A stretch of 16,193 nt of DNA from positions 1 to 16,193 of the forward strand of contig CAZBNW010000055.1 in assembly GCA_964493385.1 (NCBI GenBank), read 5' to 3'. The position numbers were made by a program, and so were the translations under genes. Numbering within the stretch: position 1 is the first letter of the stretch; each line of letters opens with the position of its first letter. The notes under the pieces were generated by a model. That model did not search any database and was not told the origin of the DNA. It saw nothing but the letters and a program-made list of their open reading frames with translations. Positions 1-7,295 of this stretch are shown here, one piece after another. This DNA comes from Loki-b32 sp964493385. GTDB lineage: Archaea > Asgardarchaeota > Lokiarchaeia > Sigyniarchaeales > SOKP01.

Positions 1-86
1 TTATGCATTCTGCATTAGACCTAGATTTTAAAGATCCTTATGATCCACAGAGATGGAGGATAACTCCCAAGATTTTTAAAATATAA
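1..86 (+). CDS. C-terminal end of a gene entering from the left (partial)
   Basis: An open frame runs from the window edge (codons in phase with position 3) to a TAA at 84-86. It encodes a basic, aromatic tail ending in PKIFKI. The first visible ATG at position 3 lies right at the edge, so this is most likely the end of a longer gene, not a 27-residue peptide. Nothing in the tail identifies a family. It converges with the TrmB-type gene at 142-942 across a 55-nt AT-rich gap. Confidence 0.4.
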   Translation, partial: MHSALDLDFKDPYDPQRWRITPKIFKI

Positions 87-141
87 TTATTTTTTAAAAT
101 GTTAATTTGAAAAGAAGTATATATCTAATTTTGATACTAAA

Positions 142-942
142 CTAATCTAGGTTTACTTCTTTCGCTGTTTTGTATAAATAATTAAAGTAATAATTGCTGG
201 CAGGTCCAAAAGCTAAATAATCAGCATTTACTCCAAAATAACTCAATTCTCGAGGGAAGAAACTCTCAGAAAGCATAATAAAAGCATCTTCACCTTCGTC
301 TATAATCACAGAACTCCCAAAAATTTGGTCCCTCCATCTAATCTCACAAAGTGAGTTATATTTTTTAATAAGTGCTCTGAATTTTTTATCATTTAATGCT
401 TCAGCTTCTACTAGAAGCCTAAGATCTGTTACGCCCCGTGCTCTTGCTTTCTTTATATCATCATAGAACACATCCAAAAATTCATATTTAATAAAAACCA
501 AATAAATTGAATTTTTAGCTAAATTAATCAATGATAAAGCCCTATTAATACATACATCCCTACCACGATGAATATATAAGGCAATTTTAATAGGAGTATC
601 GTGAGATTGATAAATTGGTGTTAATGTATGAATAATTTTATTTGAATGATCATTAAAACTATCACTATATTGCTTCTTTGCGATAATCAATGCTTCATCT
701 GGGCTCTTAGCAAAATATCTTGAAGGTCGAGACTCCTCTTCTTTAATTATCCACATTTTCTCTTTTTCAAGTTGAGTTAAAATATTGTAGATTCTCGAAT
801 ATGGAACTCCCGAAGCCTCAGAAAGTTCTCTTGCGTCCATTGGCCCTTTACTTATCAAAGTGAGATATATCGAAATCTCATAGTCAGTGAGTCCAATCGA
901 TCTTAATGATTCTTTTACGTTTTCTTGAATTTCTTTGGACAT
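142..942 (-). CDS. TrmB-family transcriptional regulator
   Basis: The product is a 266-residue DNA-binding regulator of the archaeal TrmB type. Residues about 10-80 form the winged helix-turn-helix: an LTDYEISIYLTL helix, a GVPYSRIYNIL recognition helix, and an ARYF-like wing (SRPSRYFAKSPDEAL). A charged helix follows (about 80-115), then a phospholipase-D-like effector fold beginning near residue 120 with a row of hydrophobic strands (SIYLVF; LRLLVEAE). The length fits the family's usual 240-350 residues. The maltose-binding TrmB C-terminal extension is not evident, so no sugar ligand can be assigned. The ATG at 942 is the only start that keeps the whole wHTH. AT-rich TATA candidates lie at about 990-1009, which would give a leader of roughly 30 nt. 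The neighbouring membrane protein (1162-1740) is on the same strand upstream and could be a target, but that is inference. Confidence 0.88.
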   Translation of the reverse strand: MSKEIQENVKESLRSIGLTDYEISIYLTLISKGPMDARELSEASGVPYSRIYNILTQLEKEKMWIIKEEESRPSRYFAKSPDEALIIAKKQYSDSFNDHSNKIIHTLTPIYQSHDTPIKIALYIHRGRDVCINRALSLINLAKNSIYLVFIKYEFLDVFYDDIKKARARGVTDLRLLVEAEALNDKKFRALIKKYNSLCEIRWRDQIFGSSVIIDEGEDAFIMLSESFFPRELSYFGVNADYLAFGPASNYYFNYLYKTAKEVNLD

Positions 943-993
943 GATTTCATTGCTTTTTATATTTTCGAAAGGTTGGAACCCAATCTCTTGTTT

Positions 994-1005
994 TATAATA
1001 TTATA
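994..1005. promoter_or_regulatory. 12-bp perfect palindrome in the TrmB-type gene promoter
   Basis: TATAATATTATA is a perfect inverted repeat inside the probable promoter of the TrmB-type gene, overlapping the TATA-like bases. TrmB-type regulators bind palindromes near TATA boxes and often autoregulate, so this is a possible operator. In DNA this AT-rich, a 12-bp palindrome can also arise by chance. Confidence 0.25.
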
Positions 1006-1161
1006 TAAGATGTATTAATCTTAATATAATAATAAGGTTATTCTTTTCTTAAATTTATGTGAAATAAATCGTTTAATTTTCATTCAGTTGCTATTCTTAT
1101 TAATGATATTAGTATTTTAATGGAAAAAAAAAGACTGCATAAAAATCATAAAGATAGGATC

Positions 1162-1740
1162 TTATTTTATTTCTGAAGGTCCTTCAAAATGAATAATTAA
1201 TATAGATGACAAAACAGAAATACCTCCTAGTATGATATATAACAATCTCCAAAACTGAATACCAATAGAATTAAAAAGAAAGTAAAAGCAAAGGATCCAT
1301 CCTATTATGGTTAAAAGAGCGAATATTAAATAATTATTCTTACTTTGATCTGAAGGTAGAGCTCTAATTAGGAAATTTGCAAAAATGGGCGTTATAAATC
1401 CAATTCCCGCGCTGGACATTATAAAAATTATAAAATATGTTTGCCAATTCCAGGTAAAACCTGTATAAATATAAGTAAAGCCAGTGAATATTACACCGAT
1501 AATTAAAAGTTGTTTATTAACTTTAGCAGTAATACGGATTGTTATAAGTAGAAACACAACAAATGCGATAAAGGCTAGAACGAGTAATTCTGTTAATCTG
1601 ATTTGAGTGATTATCCAAGAACCATTAGAATCAATTATACTAGGTGCAAGAAATGATGCAAAATTGAGAATTGCGCCTGAAAAAACGCTAGATAAAATGA
1701 AGATAGGTATTATAAACCTAAAAATTATTTGTTTATCCAT
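1162..1740 (-). CDS. Six-helix membrane protein resembling one half of an MFS transporter
   Basis: The product is a very hydrophobic protein of 192 residues with about six predicted membrane helices and no signal of another domain. The fourth helix carries GIGFITPIFANFLIR followed by ALPSDQ. This resembles the TM4 and loop of major facilitator superfamily carriers, where a glycine/proline-rich helix precedes a polar loop. Ordinary MFS proteins have 12 helices in about 400 residues, so this is half size. The downstream 219 bp (943-1161) contain no second half. It could be a small MFS-like protein, a decayed or split transporter, or an unrelated six-helix protein. An ATG at 1749 is in frame, but the ATG at 1740 is preferred because a TATA box is centred about 27 nt upstream of it. 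The substrate is unknown. Confidence 0.7.
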   Translation of the reverse strand: MDKQIIFRFIIPIFILSSVFSGAILNFASFLAPSIIDSNGSWIITQIRLTELLVLAFIAFVVFLLITIRITAKVNKQLLIIGVIFTGFTYIYTGFTWNWQTYFIIFIMSSAGIGFITPIFANFLIRALPSDQSKNNYLIFALLTIIGWILCFYFLFNSIGIQFWRLLYIILGGISVLSSILIIHFEGPSEIK

Positions 1741-1762
1741 AATAATCATTTTAATTTAAAAT

Positions 1763-1772
1763 CTATATAAAA
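1763..1772 (-). promoter_or_regulatory. TATA box of the six-helix membrane protein gene
   Basis: On the minus strand the sequence reads TTTTATATAG, a good archaeal TATA box. Its centre is about 27 nt from the ATG at 1740 and only about 18 nt from the ATG at 1749. That supports the 1740 start on a leaderless transcript. Confidence 0.55.
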
Positions 1773-2004
1773 GTTTTTTTTTAAATAGACAATAAAATTA
1801 CAAATCTAAATTTCAACTTTTAAAATCTTAAATTTAAATAAATTATTTTTTTTTATAAAGGAAGTTTGTATTTTGAAGGATTTAATGAAACAAAAATTTT
1901 CTTTCCTAAGATAAATATAAAAAAAAAATTCTTTTCTACAACAATCAAAATTCTTAAAATACATTATAGAATAGTAAGACTCAAGTGTTTTCTTAGTGAA
2001 AATA

Positions 2005-2014
2005 TTTATATAAA
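2005..2014 (+). promoter_or_regulatory. TATA box of the repeat ectodomain gene
   Basis: TTTATATAAA is centred about 25 nt upstream of the ATG at 2034, which fits leaderless transcription from that codon. A longer in-frame reading from 1866 would place this promoter inside the coding region, so this box helps decide the start. Confidence 0.6.
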
Positions 2015-2033
2015 ACAATTCAAAATAAATATT

Positions 2034-4919
2034 ATGTTAAATAAAACAAAATTTAATATTTCAGTAATTGTTTTAGCTATTGGTATTGGTCTAGTACCAA
2101 CTGGGTTTTTTTTAAATGGATATTTTCGAGATCAAGTCCGTTCCCATATTCCTGAAACTCTTTTAAATATTCAGGAGGCTATTATACCTGAAATTGAATC
2201 ACAATTTCTTGGGTTAGGAATATCCGAAGTTTTACTCGGTATTCAAGAACAGCAAACTGAATATCTAGAAGACGAAGTAGTCAAAATATTAACTATTCCA
2301 AGTACCCTTTTATACTTAAAAAATCTATCAATGCCATTATTTTTAGAAAGAGTAAACGGTTCGATGACAAGTACTATTATTAGTGAAAGTCTGGATGATG
2401 TATCTAACGATATAAATGATAAGATTTATGGTTCTATATCAGCTCAGCTAATAAACGCAACAATAAAGCAAGTCATGATCAGTAATTCAACAACAGAAGT
2501 TTTTGCTAGAGAGGTTTTCTTCAATAATTATACTTTCCAAGATAATTATTCAACTTCAATTTTGGGTGTCTCAGAATATGCAACAAGTGGTACGAATAAA
2601 TTAAATTATACTGCTACTGCTCAACAAATACTATTAGATGGTGATCTTAATAATCCAGGTTTAACTCAAGATCTTGAAAATGGTACTGGTGTTCTGGGTT
2701 TCATGGAATTTTACAATAATGCAACTTTAGACCCTTTAACTTACAATCAAACGATGCAAACAACTTATAATTCTACATGGGATCAACTTACAGCATTAGC
2801 TGGATATATTACAAATTATTTATGGAATTCTATAGTTCCTAATGTATTTTTTGCAAATTATAGTATGACACCATCAGAATATGCAACACTTCAAGCGAGG
2901 GAGCTTTTCTTTAATGATGAAGATTGGTCAATTACTACAAAAAATACTACTTCTATTAATGGAATTTCGGAATATGGAACAGGAGGATTTAATAACCTCA
3001 GCTATTCGACTACCGCTCAACAAAGAATATTGTATGGTTATCTAACAGCTCCCGGTATACTAGAAGACCTACATTTAGGCACAGGTGTTTTTGATTTTCT
3101 TGATCTTTATGCAGAAACGTCTGGAGATAGTACAATGCAATCTCAGTATAATGCCACATTTTTCCAATTAACAAATGTAACTTCTTACCTAACTAAATAT
3201 ATGTTTGAAGTAATTATACCTGAAAAATTGGGATTAGATGGATTAACTTTAGAGAGTGCAGCATTGAGGGATTTCTATAGCCAGTGGGCAAATGCTTCGA
3301 TTTTCACCGGTGGAATTTTACTCAGGGATTTAAGCACTGAGCTCGGATACCAGCTTAGAATGACAACTGCAGCTAAATTAATTCGAAATAATATTAATAA
3401 AATAGTAAATGTAAATGATACAACTCAAGAATTTGCTATAAATAGGTTTTTTAATGATTTCAATTTAACAGGAAATTTCACAGTAAACATAGAAGGTGTA
3501 TCTGAATATAATTCTAGTAGTACATATAGTCTCAACTATACGACTAGCACTCAAGAAAGAATATTGTATGGATATAATGATGCACCAGGAATTTTAATAG
3601 CAATTGATACGGGTATAGGTTTACACGACTGGTTGGATTTCTATCAATTGGCTCTTCAAGATCTCGGAGCTAACAGAACCTTAATGGAGACTATATATAA
3701 TGCAACTTGGGATGATCATCTTTTACCAATGGGACAATATCTCCAAAATTATATTTTTGGTCAAAGAGTTGGACAATCTGGACAAAAAGGTTTAGAAATA
3801 GGAGTTCCAACTCCATCAGAGGTTTCGATGAGTGTGGCCACAATTCTTTGGGACGAAGCAAATTCATTTGGGTTTGTCAACGATACGGGAATTCAAAAAT
3901 GGTCGAGTGCTGCGAAAGGAAATTTAACTATCCAAAATGAATTGAATATAACTTATGGTTTAAGTGACACACAATTCCAAGTAATGTATACCTGGTTATT
4001 TTCAACTATAAAAGATATTCTTGTGCCGATTGTTTTTATTCTCCTGACACCTACAGGCCTAAGAATAACAACTACAGATTATGCAGAAATTCTATTTCTA
4101 GAACAATGGGCAAATGCTACTGTTATCCCTGCTGGGCTCGATCTTGGGGGCGGAGTTAAAGGTTTTGAAGTAGGTATTCCAGAAAAATCTAATATTTCAT
4201 TATCTACAGCAATAGGTTTCTTCGATAGAACAAATTCATCATCATTCATTCATAAAAATGGACTTCTAAAATGGATTGATGCCGAAGGTGGAGATAATAC
4301 TACTGGCACCGAATTAATCACGACTTTTGATTTAGAAATGGATCAATTTGACTTGATCTTAAACTGGTTGTTCACAACATTTAAAGAAAATGTTATTCCG
4401 AATATCACTTTTAATATAACAGGATATACATTAACTGAACTTGCGGGATTTGAATTCTATCGTCAATGGGCTAATGGTTCACTTTTCACTAGTGGACTTG
4501 ACCCAGGACCAGCCTTAGGACTCCAGTCTCTCATTGGTTGGGAACTAGGTATTCCAACTCCAAGCGGAATAGATCTTGATACAGGTATGACATTGTGGTC
4601 TGAAGAAAATCGTAATTCATTAGTATCACTTAGTGGAATTGCTCGTTGGTTTAATGCAATGGAAGATCCCTATTTATATAATTATCTGAAGAATTATTTC
4701 AAGTTTATTGATGATCAAATGCAAGGAATGTTCGAGTGGTTACAAATGATTAGAGATGATTTCTCCCTAATTTACTCGCAATTACAAATGGATTTACCAA
4801 TAGATGCATATGAGTTAGGAGGTTTATTATTCCTTGGATTTGCCGTGTGTGGATTTGTTCTTGCTGCTAGCGGTGTGTTGTTTGCAATTATAACAAAATT
4901 ATCTAAGCGTCGAAAGTAG
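2034..4919 (+). CDS. Large two-membrane-segment protein with repeat-built ectodomain, CD36/LIMP-2-like layout
   Basis: The product is a 961-residue protein anchored at both ends. A short basic N-terminus is followed by a membrane helix at about residues 8-28, and another helix lies at about 929-953 before a basic KLSKRRK tail. This places some 900 residues outside the cytoplasm. The ectodomain carries more than 30 N-x-S/T sequons and no cysteine. It contains three copies of a unit with GVSEY, a tyrosine-rich strand, ILYG, PGxL, GTGV and YNATW (about residues 156-269, 287-397, 466-577). It also has copies of a second unit with QWANxS, ELGIPTPS, an LWD-like element and a KW element (partial near 414; fuller at 586-673, 687-800, 806-915). 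Two terminal helices around a glycosylated ectodomain is the plan of the CD36/LIMP-2 scavenger-receptor family, but this protein is twice as long and lacks the family's disulfides, so that assignment is tentative. The in-frame ATG at 1866 would prepend 56 basic residues of low-complexity AT-rich sequence and is rejected. Confidence 0.65.
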   Translation: MLNKTKFNISVIVLAIGIGLVPTGFFLNGYFRDQVRSHIPETLLNIQEAIIPEIESQFLGLGISEVLLGIQEQQTEYLEDEVVKILTIPSTLLYLKNLSMPLFLERVNGSMTSTIISESLDDVSNDINDKIYGSISAQLINATIKQVMISNSTTEVFAREVFFNNYTFQDNYSTSILGVSEYATSGTNKLNYTATAQQILLDGDLNNPGLTQDLENGTGVLGFMEFYNNATLDPLTYNQTMQTTYNSTWDQLTALAGYITNYLWNSIVPNVFFANYSMTPSEYATLQARELFFNDEDWSITTKNTTSINGISEYGTGGFNNLSYSTTAQQRILYGYLTAPGILEDLHLGTGVFDFLDLYAETSGDSTMQSQYNATFFQLTNVTSYLTKYMFEVIIPEKLGLDGLTLESAALRDFYSQWANASIFTGGILLRDLSTELGYQLRMTTAAKLIRNNINKIVNVNDTTQEFAINRFFNDFNLTGNFTVNIEGVSEYNSSSTYSLNYTTSTQERILYGYNDAPGILIAIDTGIGLHDWLDFYQLALQDLGANRTLMETIYNATWDDHLLPMGQYLQNYIFGQRVGQSGQKGLEIGVPTPSEVSMSVATILWDEANSFGFVNDTGIQKWSSAAKGNLTIQNELNITYGLSDTQFQVMYTWLFSTIKDILVPIVFILLTPTGLRITTTDYAEILFLEQWANATVIPAGLDLGGGVKGFEVGIPEKSNISLSTAIGFFDRTNSSSFIHKNGLLKWIDAEGGDNTTGTELITTFDLEMDQFDLILNWLFTTFKENVIPNITFNITGYTLTELAGFEFYRQWANGSLFTSGLDPGPALGLQSLIGWELGIPTPSGIDLDTGMTLWSEENRNSLVSLSGIARWFNAMEDPYLYNYLKNYFKFIDDQMQGMFEWLQMIRDDFSLIYSQLQMDLPIDAYELGGLLFLGFAVCGFVLAASGVLFAIITKLSKRRK
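2500..3765 (+). repeat. Type A protein repeats (three diverged copies)
   Basis: Three protein-level repeats of about 110 residues lie near 2500-2840, 2891-3222 and 3429-3765. Each has a REVFFN-like start, a GVSEY or GISEY box, LNYT or LSYS followed by TAQQ or STQE, ILYG in the last two copies, PGxL, a GTGV-like turn and a YNATW-like element. They are too diverged to be obvious as DNA repeats. A stretch of about 200 bp between copies 2 and 3 (3222-3429) holds a partial type B start with QWANAS. Confidence 0.7.
3789..4780 (+). repeat. Type B protein repeats (three diverged copies)
   Basis: Three protein-level repeats begin near 3789, 4092 and 4449. The shared order is QWANAT or QWANGS (absent from the first copy here but present alone near 3279), a glycine-rich turn, ELGIPTPS or EVGIPEKS, an acidic LWD/FFD/LWS element, a serine-rich N-S-S-F/L element, and K/R-W. 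A hydrophobic helix such as WLFTTFK then closes the unit. They follow the type A block without interruption. Confidence 0.65.
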
Positions 4920-5313
4920 GAATTTAATACTTTTCTTATTTTTTCCTTCATTTTTTTTCTTAATTCTTCAAGAAAAACCTAAAATATTCAAAATTTACAA
5001 TGAAAATAATATGTTATTCTAAGAGTTAATTCATGAATATTTGATTATTTATTGCATTACTTTATGATATATAATCATAAATTTAACATAAATAAGTTTT
5101 ATAATAAATTTTAGTAAATTGTTTAAAAGATATTAATAGATTGATAAATTTATAAAGAGCTTTTTAGACATAAGTGTTTAACATTATATACAAAATATTG
5201 TAAAAAAAGAATAAAATTGAAGTTTTGATTAAAAAAAATTTGATAAATGATCATGTTTAATAATTAAGAAAAATTATTTCTAATAAAGAATACAAAATTC
5301 AATTTGTGATTTC
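4920..5313. other. Gene-free AT-rich spacer with probable oligo-T terminator
   Basis: This stretch of 394 bases holds no convincing gene on either strand. Just after the stop at 4919 it contains T-rich runs (about 4929-4961, including eight consecutive T) that would serve as the archaeal terminator of the ectodomain gene. Close to 5281-5288 a TAATAAAG element lies 25-33 nt before the next start and may be that gene's TATA element. I see no tRNA-like fold, repeat array or conserved motif in the rest. Confidence 0.5.
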
Positions 5314-5733
5314 ATGGACATTGTTGATCTTAAGATATTAGAACTACTTAAAGAAAATAGCCGGATGTCATTTAATGATATTTCTCAAAATGTAGGGAAA
5401 ACTGAAGCCACTGTAAGAAGAAGAGTCAAAAAATTGACTGATGAGGGAATTATTAAAAAATTTACCATTGAATATAGTATTGATAATAAACCACGTACTA
5501 GAGCTACTGTAAAGGTTGAACCAGATTTCAAAGAGATTAAAAGAATTTTAAAGGAGTTATTAGAAATAGAAGAAATCACGGATGTTTGGAGACTTTCAGG
5601 GGATTGCGGACTTTTTATGAAAGTAGAAATTCCCTCAATTGAACAATTTAACCCTCTTATTGAAGAAAAGATTTCTCAAATTAAGGGAGTTAAAATAGTA
5701 GAAACTTGTTTTATAACTGATGTAATTAAATAG
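5314..5733 (+). CDS. Lrp/AsnC-family transcriptional regulator
   Basis: A 139-residue regulator has the standard two-domain Lrp/AsnC plan and normal family length. Residues 1-60 start with MDIVDLKILELLKENSR, the family's usual opening. They continue with an ISQNVGKTEATVRRRVKKL helix-turn-helix and the GIIKKFTIEY wing. Residues about 62-137 form the RAM ligand-binding and oligomerisation domain: the RATVKVEP strand, a helix, VWRLSGDCGLFMKVE, and a final VKIVETCFI strand. The GD-C-G-L-F segment corresponds to the conserved glycine turn where amino-acid effectors bind, but the ligand cannot be predicted. The ATG at 5314 gives the expected N-terminus. The gene stands alone and converges with the GIFT-domain gene across 34 bp of T- and A-runs. 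Confidence 0.93.
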   Translation: MDIVDLKILELLKENSRMSFNDISQNVGKTEATVRRRVKKLTDEGIIKKFTIEYSIDNKPRTRATVKVEPDFKEIKRILKELLEIEEITDVWRLSGDCGLFMKVEIPSIEQFNPLIEEKISQIKGVKIVETCFITDVIK

Positions 5734-5767
5734 CATTTTTTTCTATTTAAAAAAATTATATAAAAAA
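5734..5767. terminator. Shared oligo-T terminator between convergent genes
   Basis: The spacer between the Lrp-type gene and the GIFT-domain gene has a T-run on the + strand right after the TAG (about 5737-5743) and A-runs that read as T-runs on the minus strand (about 5750-5767). Archaeal RNA polymerase terminates at such runs, so the short gap can end transcripts from both sides. Confidence 0.5.
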
Positions 5768-7138
5768 TTATTTTTCTAAAAGTTTATTGATAATATTAAT
5801 CCTTTTTTTAGTTTTCTTTAAATCACTTTGAAGTTTTTTGGAGCGCTTTACATATTCCTGATCATTCAAGTTTCCTGATGAGTGTTTTTTATCAATAAAT
5901 TCCAGTAAATCTTGAACAGAAGTAAGTTTTGTTTCGAGACCTTTTTTTTCATTTTTTAATTCTTTTTTTGTTTTAGCTTTTGTTTTAAGTTTGGGTGCCG
6001 GTTTTAAAAATTGTTCTGCATCAATTTCATCTTTTTTCAAACTTTCTGGTTTAGTTGGTAAAGCTGTTAATGTGGGTTCTTCTTGAACACTTATTTCTTC
6101 AGTAACTTGAGGCCCCCCAGTATCAACCTGTTCATTTGGCTTAATGGTGTGAGAAGAATCGGGGGCTTGAATGGTCTCAGCGTTTCCTAGTTTAAAAACT
6201 TCATCATCGGAATCTATGGCCTTTTGAACCAATTTGTCAATCGTGGATTTTATTGTTTTAATTTGATTTTGAAAGATTTTTAATAATTCTATTAATTCAC
6301 TTTTTTTAGAAATCTTCATTGAAAAATCTATGTCTATTGATCTTTTTTCAGTTGGAATAGATGGCGTAGAAACAATATGTTCTTCAGAGATTTTAGGTGG
6401 ACTAATAGATTTTTGGTCAATAGGTGTAGGTAGATCAAGGTTAGCTCTCAATTCCATACGATAATCAGAAATTAACCATTGAAAAAGATTCAATACTAAT
6501 TGTGGATGGTTTTTACATTGAAAACCTCCTCCAATTTTATCTCTAAACATTTCATAACTTCCAATGCAACAAACTCTTCCATTTTCTATTTCTGAGACAC
6601 AGATAAGAGGACAAGAAAATGGTTCGGATGTTTCATTTGAATCTGCTATAGAAAATGCACCAGTTCCGATAATTGAAAGAGAACATCCTGATCTATAACA
6701 TAAGGAACTTATTTCAGCCGTAACAGGATGGGGTATATTAAAAGCAGAAATTAACGGAATATTTTCTAATCCTAAGTTAGTTATTTCATCTAAAACTTGA
6801 TCATTTTCAAAAGCAATTCCAAATTGTTCTGATATTTCAGATAAATTACTTCCACGGCCCTTATCTCCACCTGCATGAGACAATAATAATAATCCTCCGC
6901 CTGAATTCTTAACCCAGTTTACAATTGCTGAAATTTCAAGTGAAGAGATTCTGGCAAAGTCAGGGCATACAAAAACGAGAATGTCATATGGCATTAATGA
7001 TTCTTCTGTAATTGGTACTTCTAAAAAATTGTAGCAAGTAAAATCATTTGAATTTAAATAATCTCGGAGTTCGGTAAAATTTTCATCAATTTTTCCTCTT
7101 GGTTTATGAGATATATCAAAAGCGATATGATATGGCAT
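5768..7138 (-). CDS. GIFT-domain (IFT52/GldG-like) protein with charged linker and C-terminal helices
   Basis: The 456-residue product has no signal peptide or membrane helix. Residues 1-225 look like the GIFT fold shared by eukaryotic IFT52 and the bacterial gliding protein GldG. Visible elements are the opening strand (YHIAFDIS), the YDILVFVCP strand, NWVKNSGGGLLLLSHAGG (74-91), a SEQFGIAFENDQV segment, HPVT, and GRVCCIGSYEMFRD (187-200) before LFQWL (218-222). IFT52 has the matching order: a glycine-rich strand with GEGG, EEYGIMVNNDAVV, and GKLAVLGSCHMFSD before FQWL. From about 240 to 390 there is a proline/serine/threonine-rich linker with one helix (about 277-310), and from 390 to the end a lysine-rich helical hairpin. 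Neither the extended IFT52 C-terminus nor the GldG membrane helices are present. The gene ends a run of five minus-strand genes, 157 bp after the pyrophosphorylase. Function is unknown; a glutamine-amidotransferase-like fold without catalysis is the main alternative. Confidence 0.62.
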   Translation of the reverse strand: MPYHIAFDISHKPRGKIDENFTELRDYLNSNDFTCYNFLEVPITEESLMPYDILVFVCPDFARISSLEISAIVNWVKNSGGGLLLLSHAGGDKGRGSNLSEISEQFGIAFENDQVLDEITNLGLENIPLISAFNIPHPVTAEISSLCYRSGCSLSIIGTGAFSIADSNETSEPFSCPLICVSEIENGRVCCIGSYEMFRDKIGGGFQCKNHPQLVLNLFQWLISDYRMELRANLDLPTPIDQKSISPPKISEEHIVSTPSIPTEKRSIDIDFSMKISKKSELIELLKIFQNQIKTIKSTIDKLVQKAIDSDDEVFKLGNAETIQAPDSSHTIKPNEQVDTGGPQVTEEISVQEEPTLTALPTKPESLKKDEIDAEQFLKPAPKLKTKAKTKKELKNEKKGLETKLTSVQDLLEFIDKKHSSGNLNDQEYVKRSKKLQSDLKKTKKRINIINKLLEK

Positions 7139-7295
7139 TATTAATCATTTAAAATATGTTTTTTTTTAACTTAATCAATTTCTTGTAATTATTATGTAGT
7201 ATTTTAATATTTCTATAATTAATATTTAACTGTATTACATGGAAGTTATAAATCTCACTCTTCAAGTTATATAATAAAATAACGGGAATATTTTT

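Noticed and set aside
1806..2018. Minus-strand open frame of about 70 codons
   Set aside because: Its composition is typical of random AT-rich sequence (F, K, I, Y runs), and it overlaps the promoter and leader of the ectodomain gene.
1866..2033. 56-residue N-terminal extension of the repeat ectodomain protein
   Set aside because: It is low-complexity, lysine-, isoleucine- and phenylalanine-rich AT-driven sequence, it precedes a good membrane anchor start at 2034, and it contains the TATA box placed for that start.
5385..5579. Minus-strand open frame inside the Lrp-type gene
   Set aside because: It lies entirely antisense to a clearly identified coding sequence and has no motif of its own.
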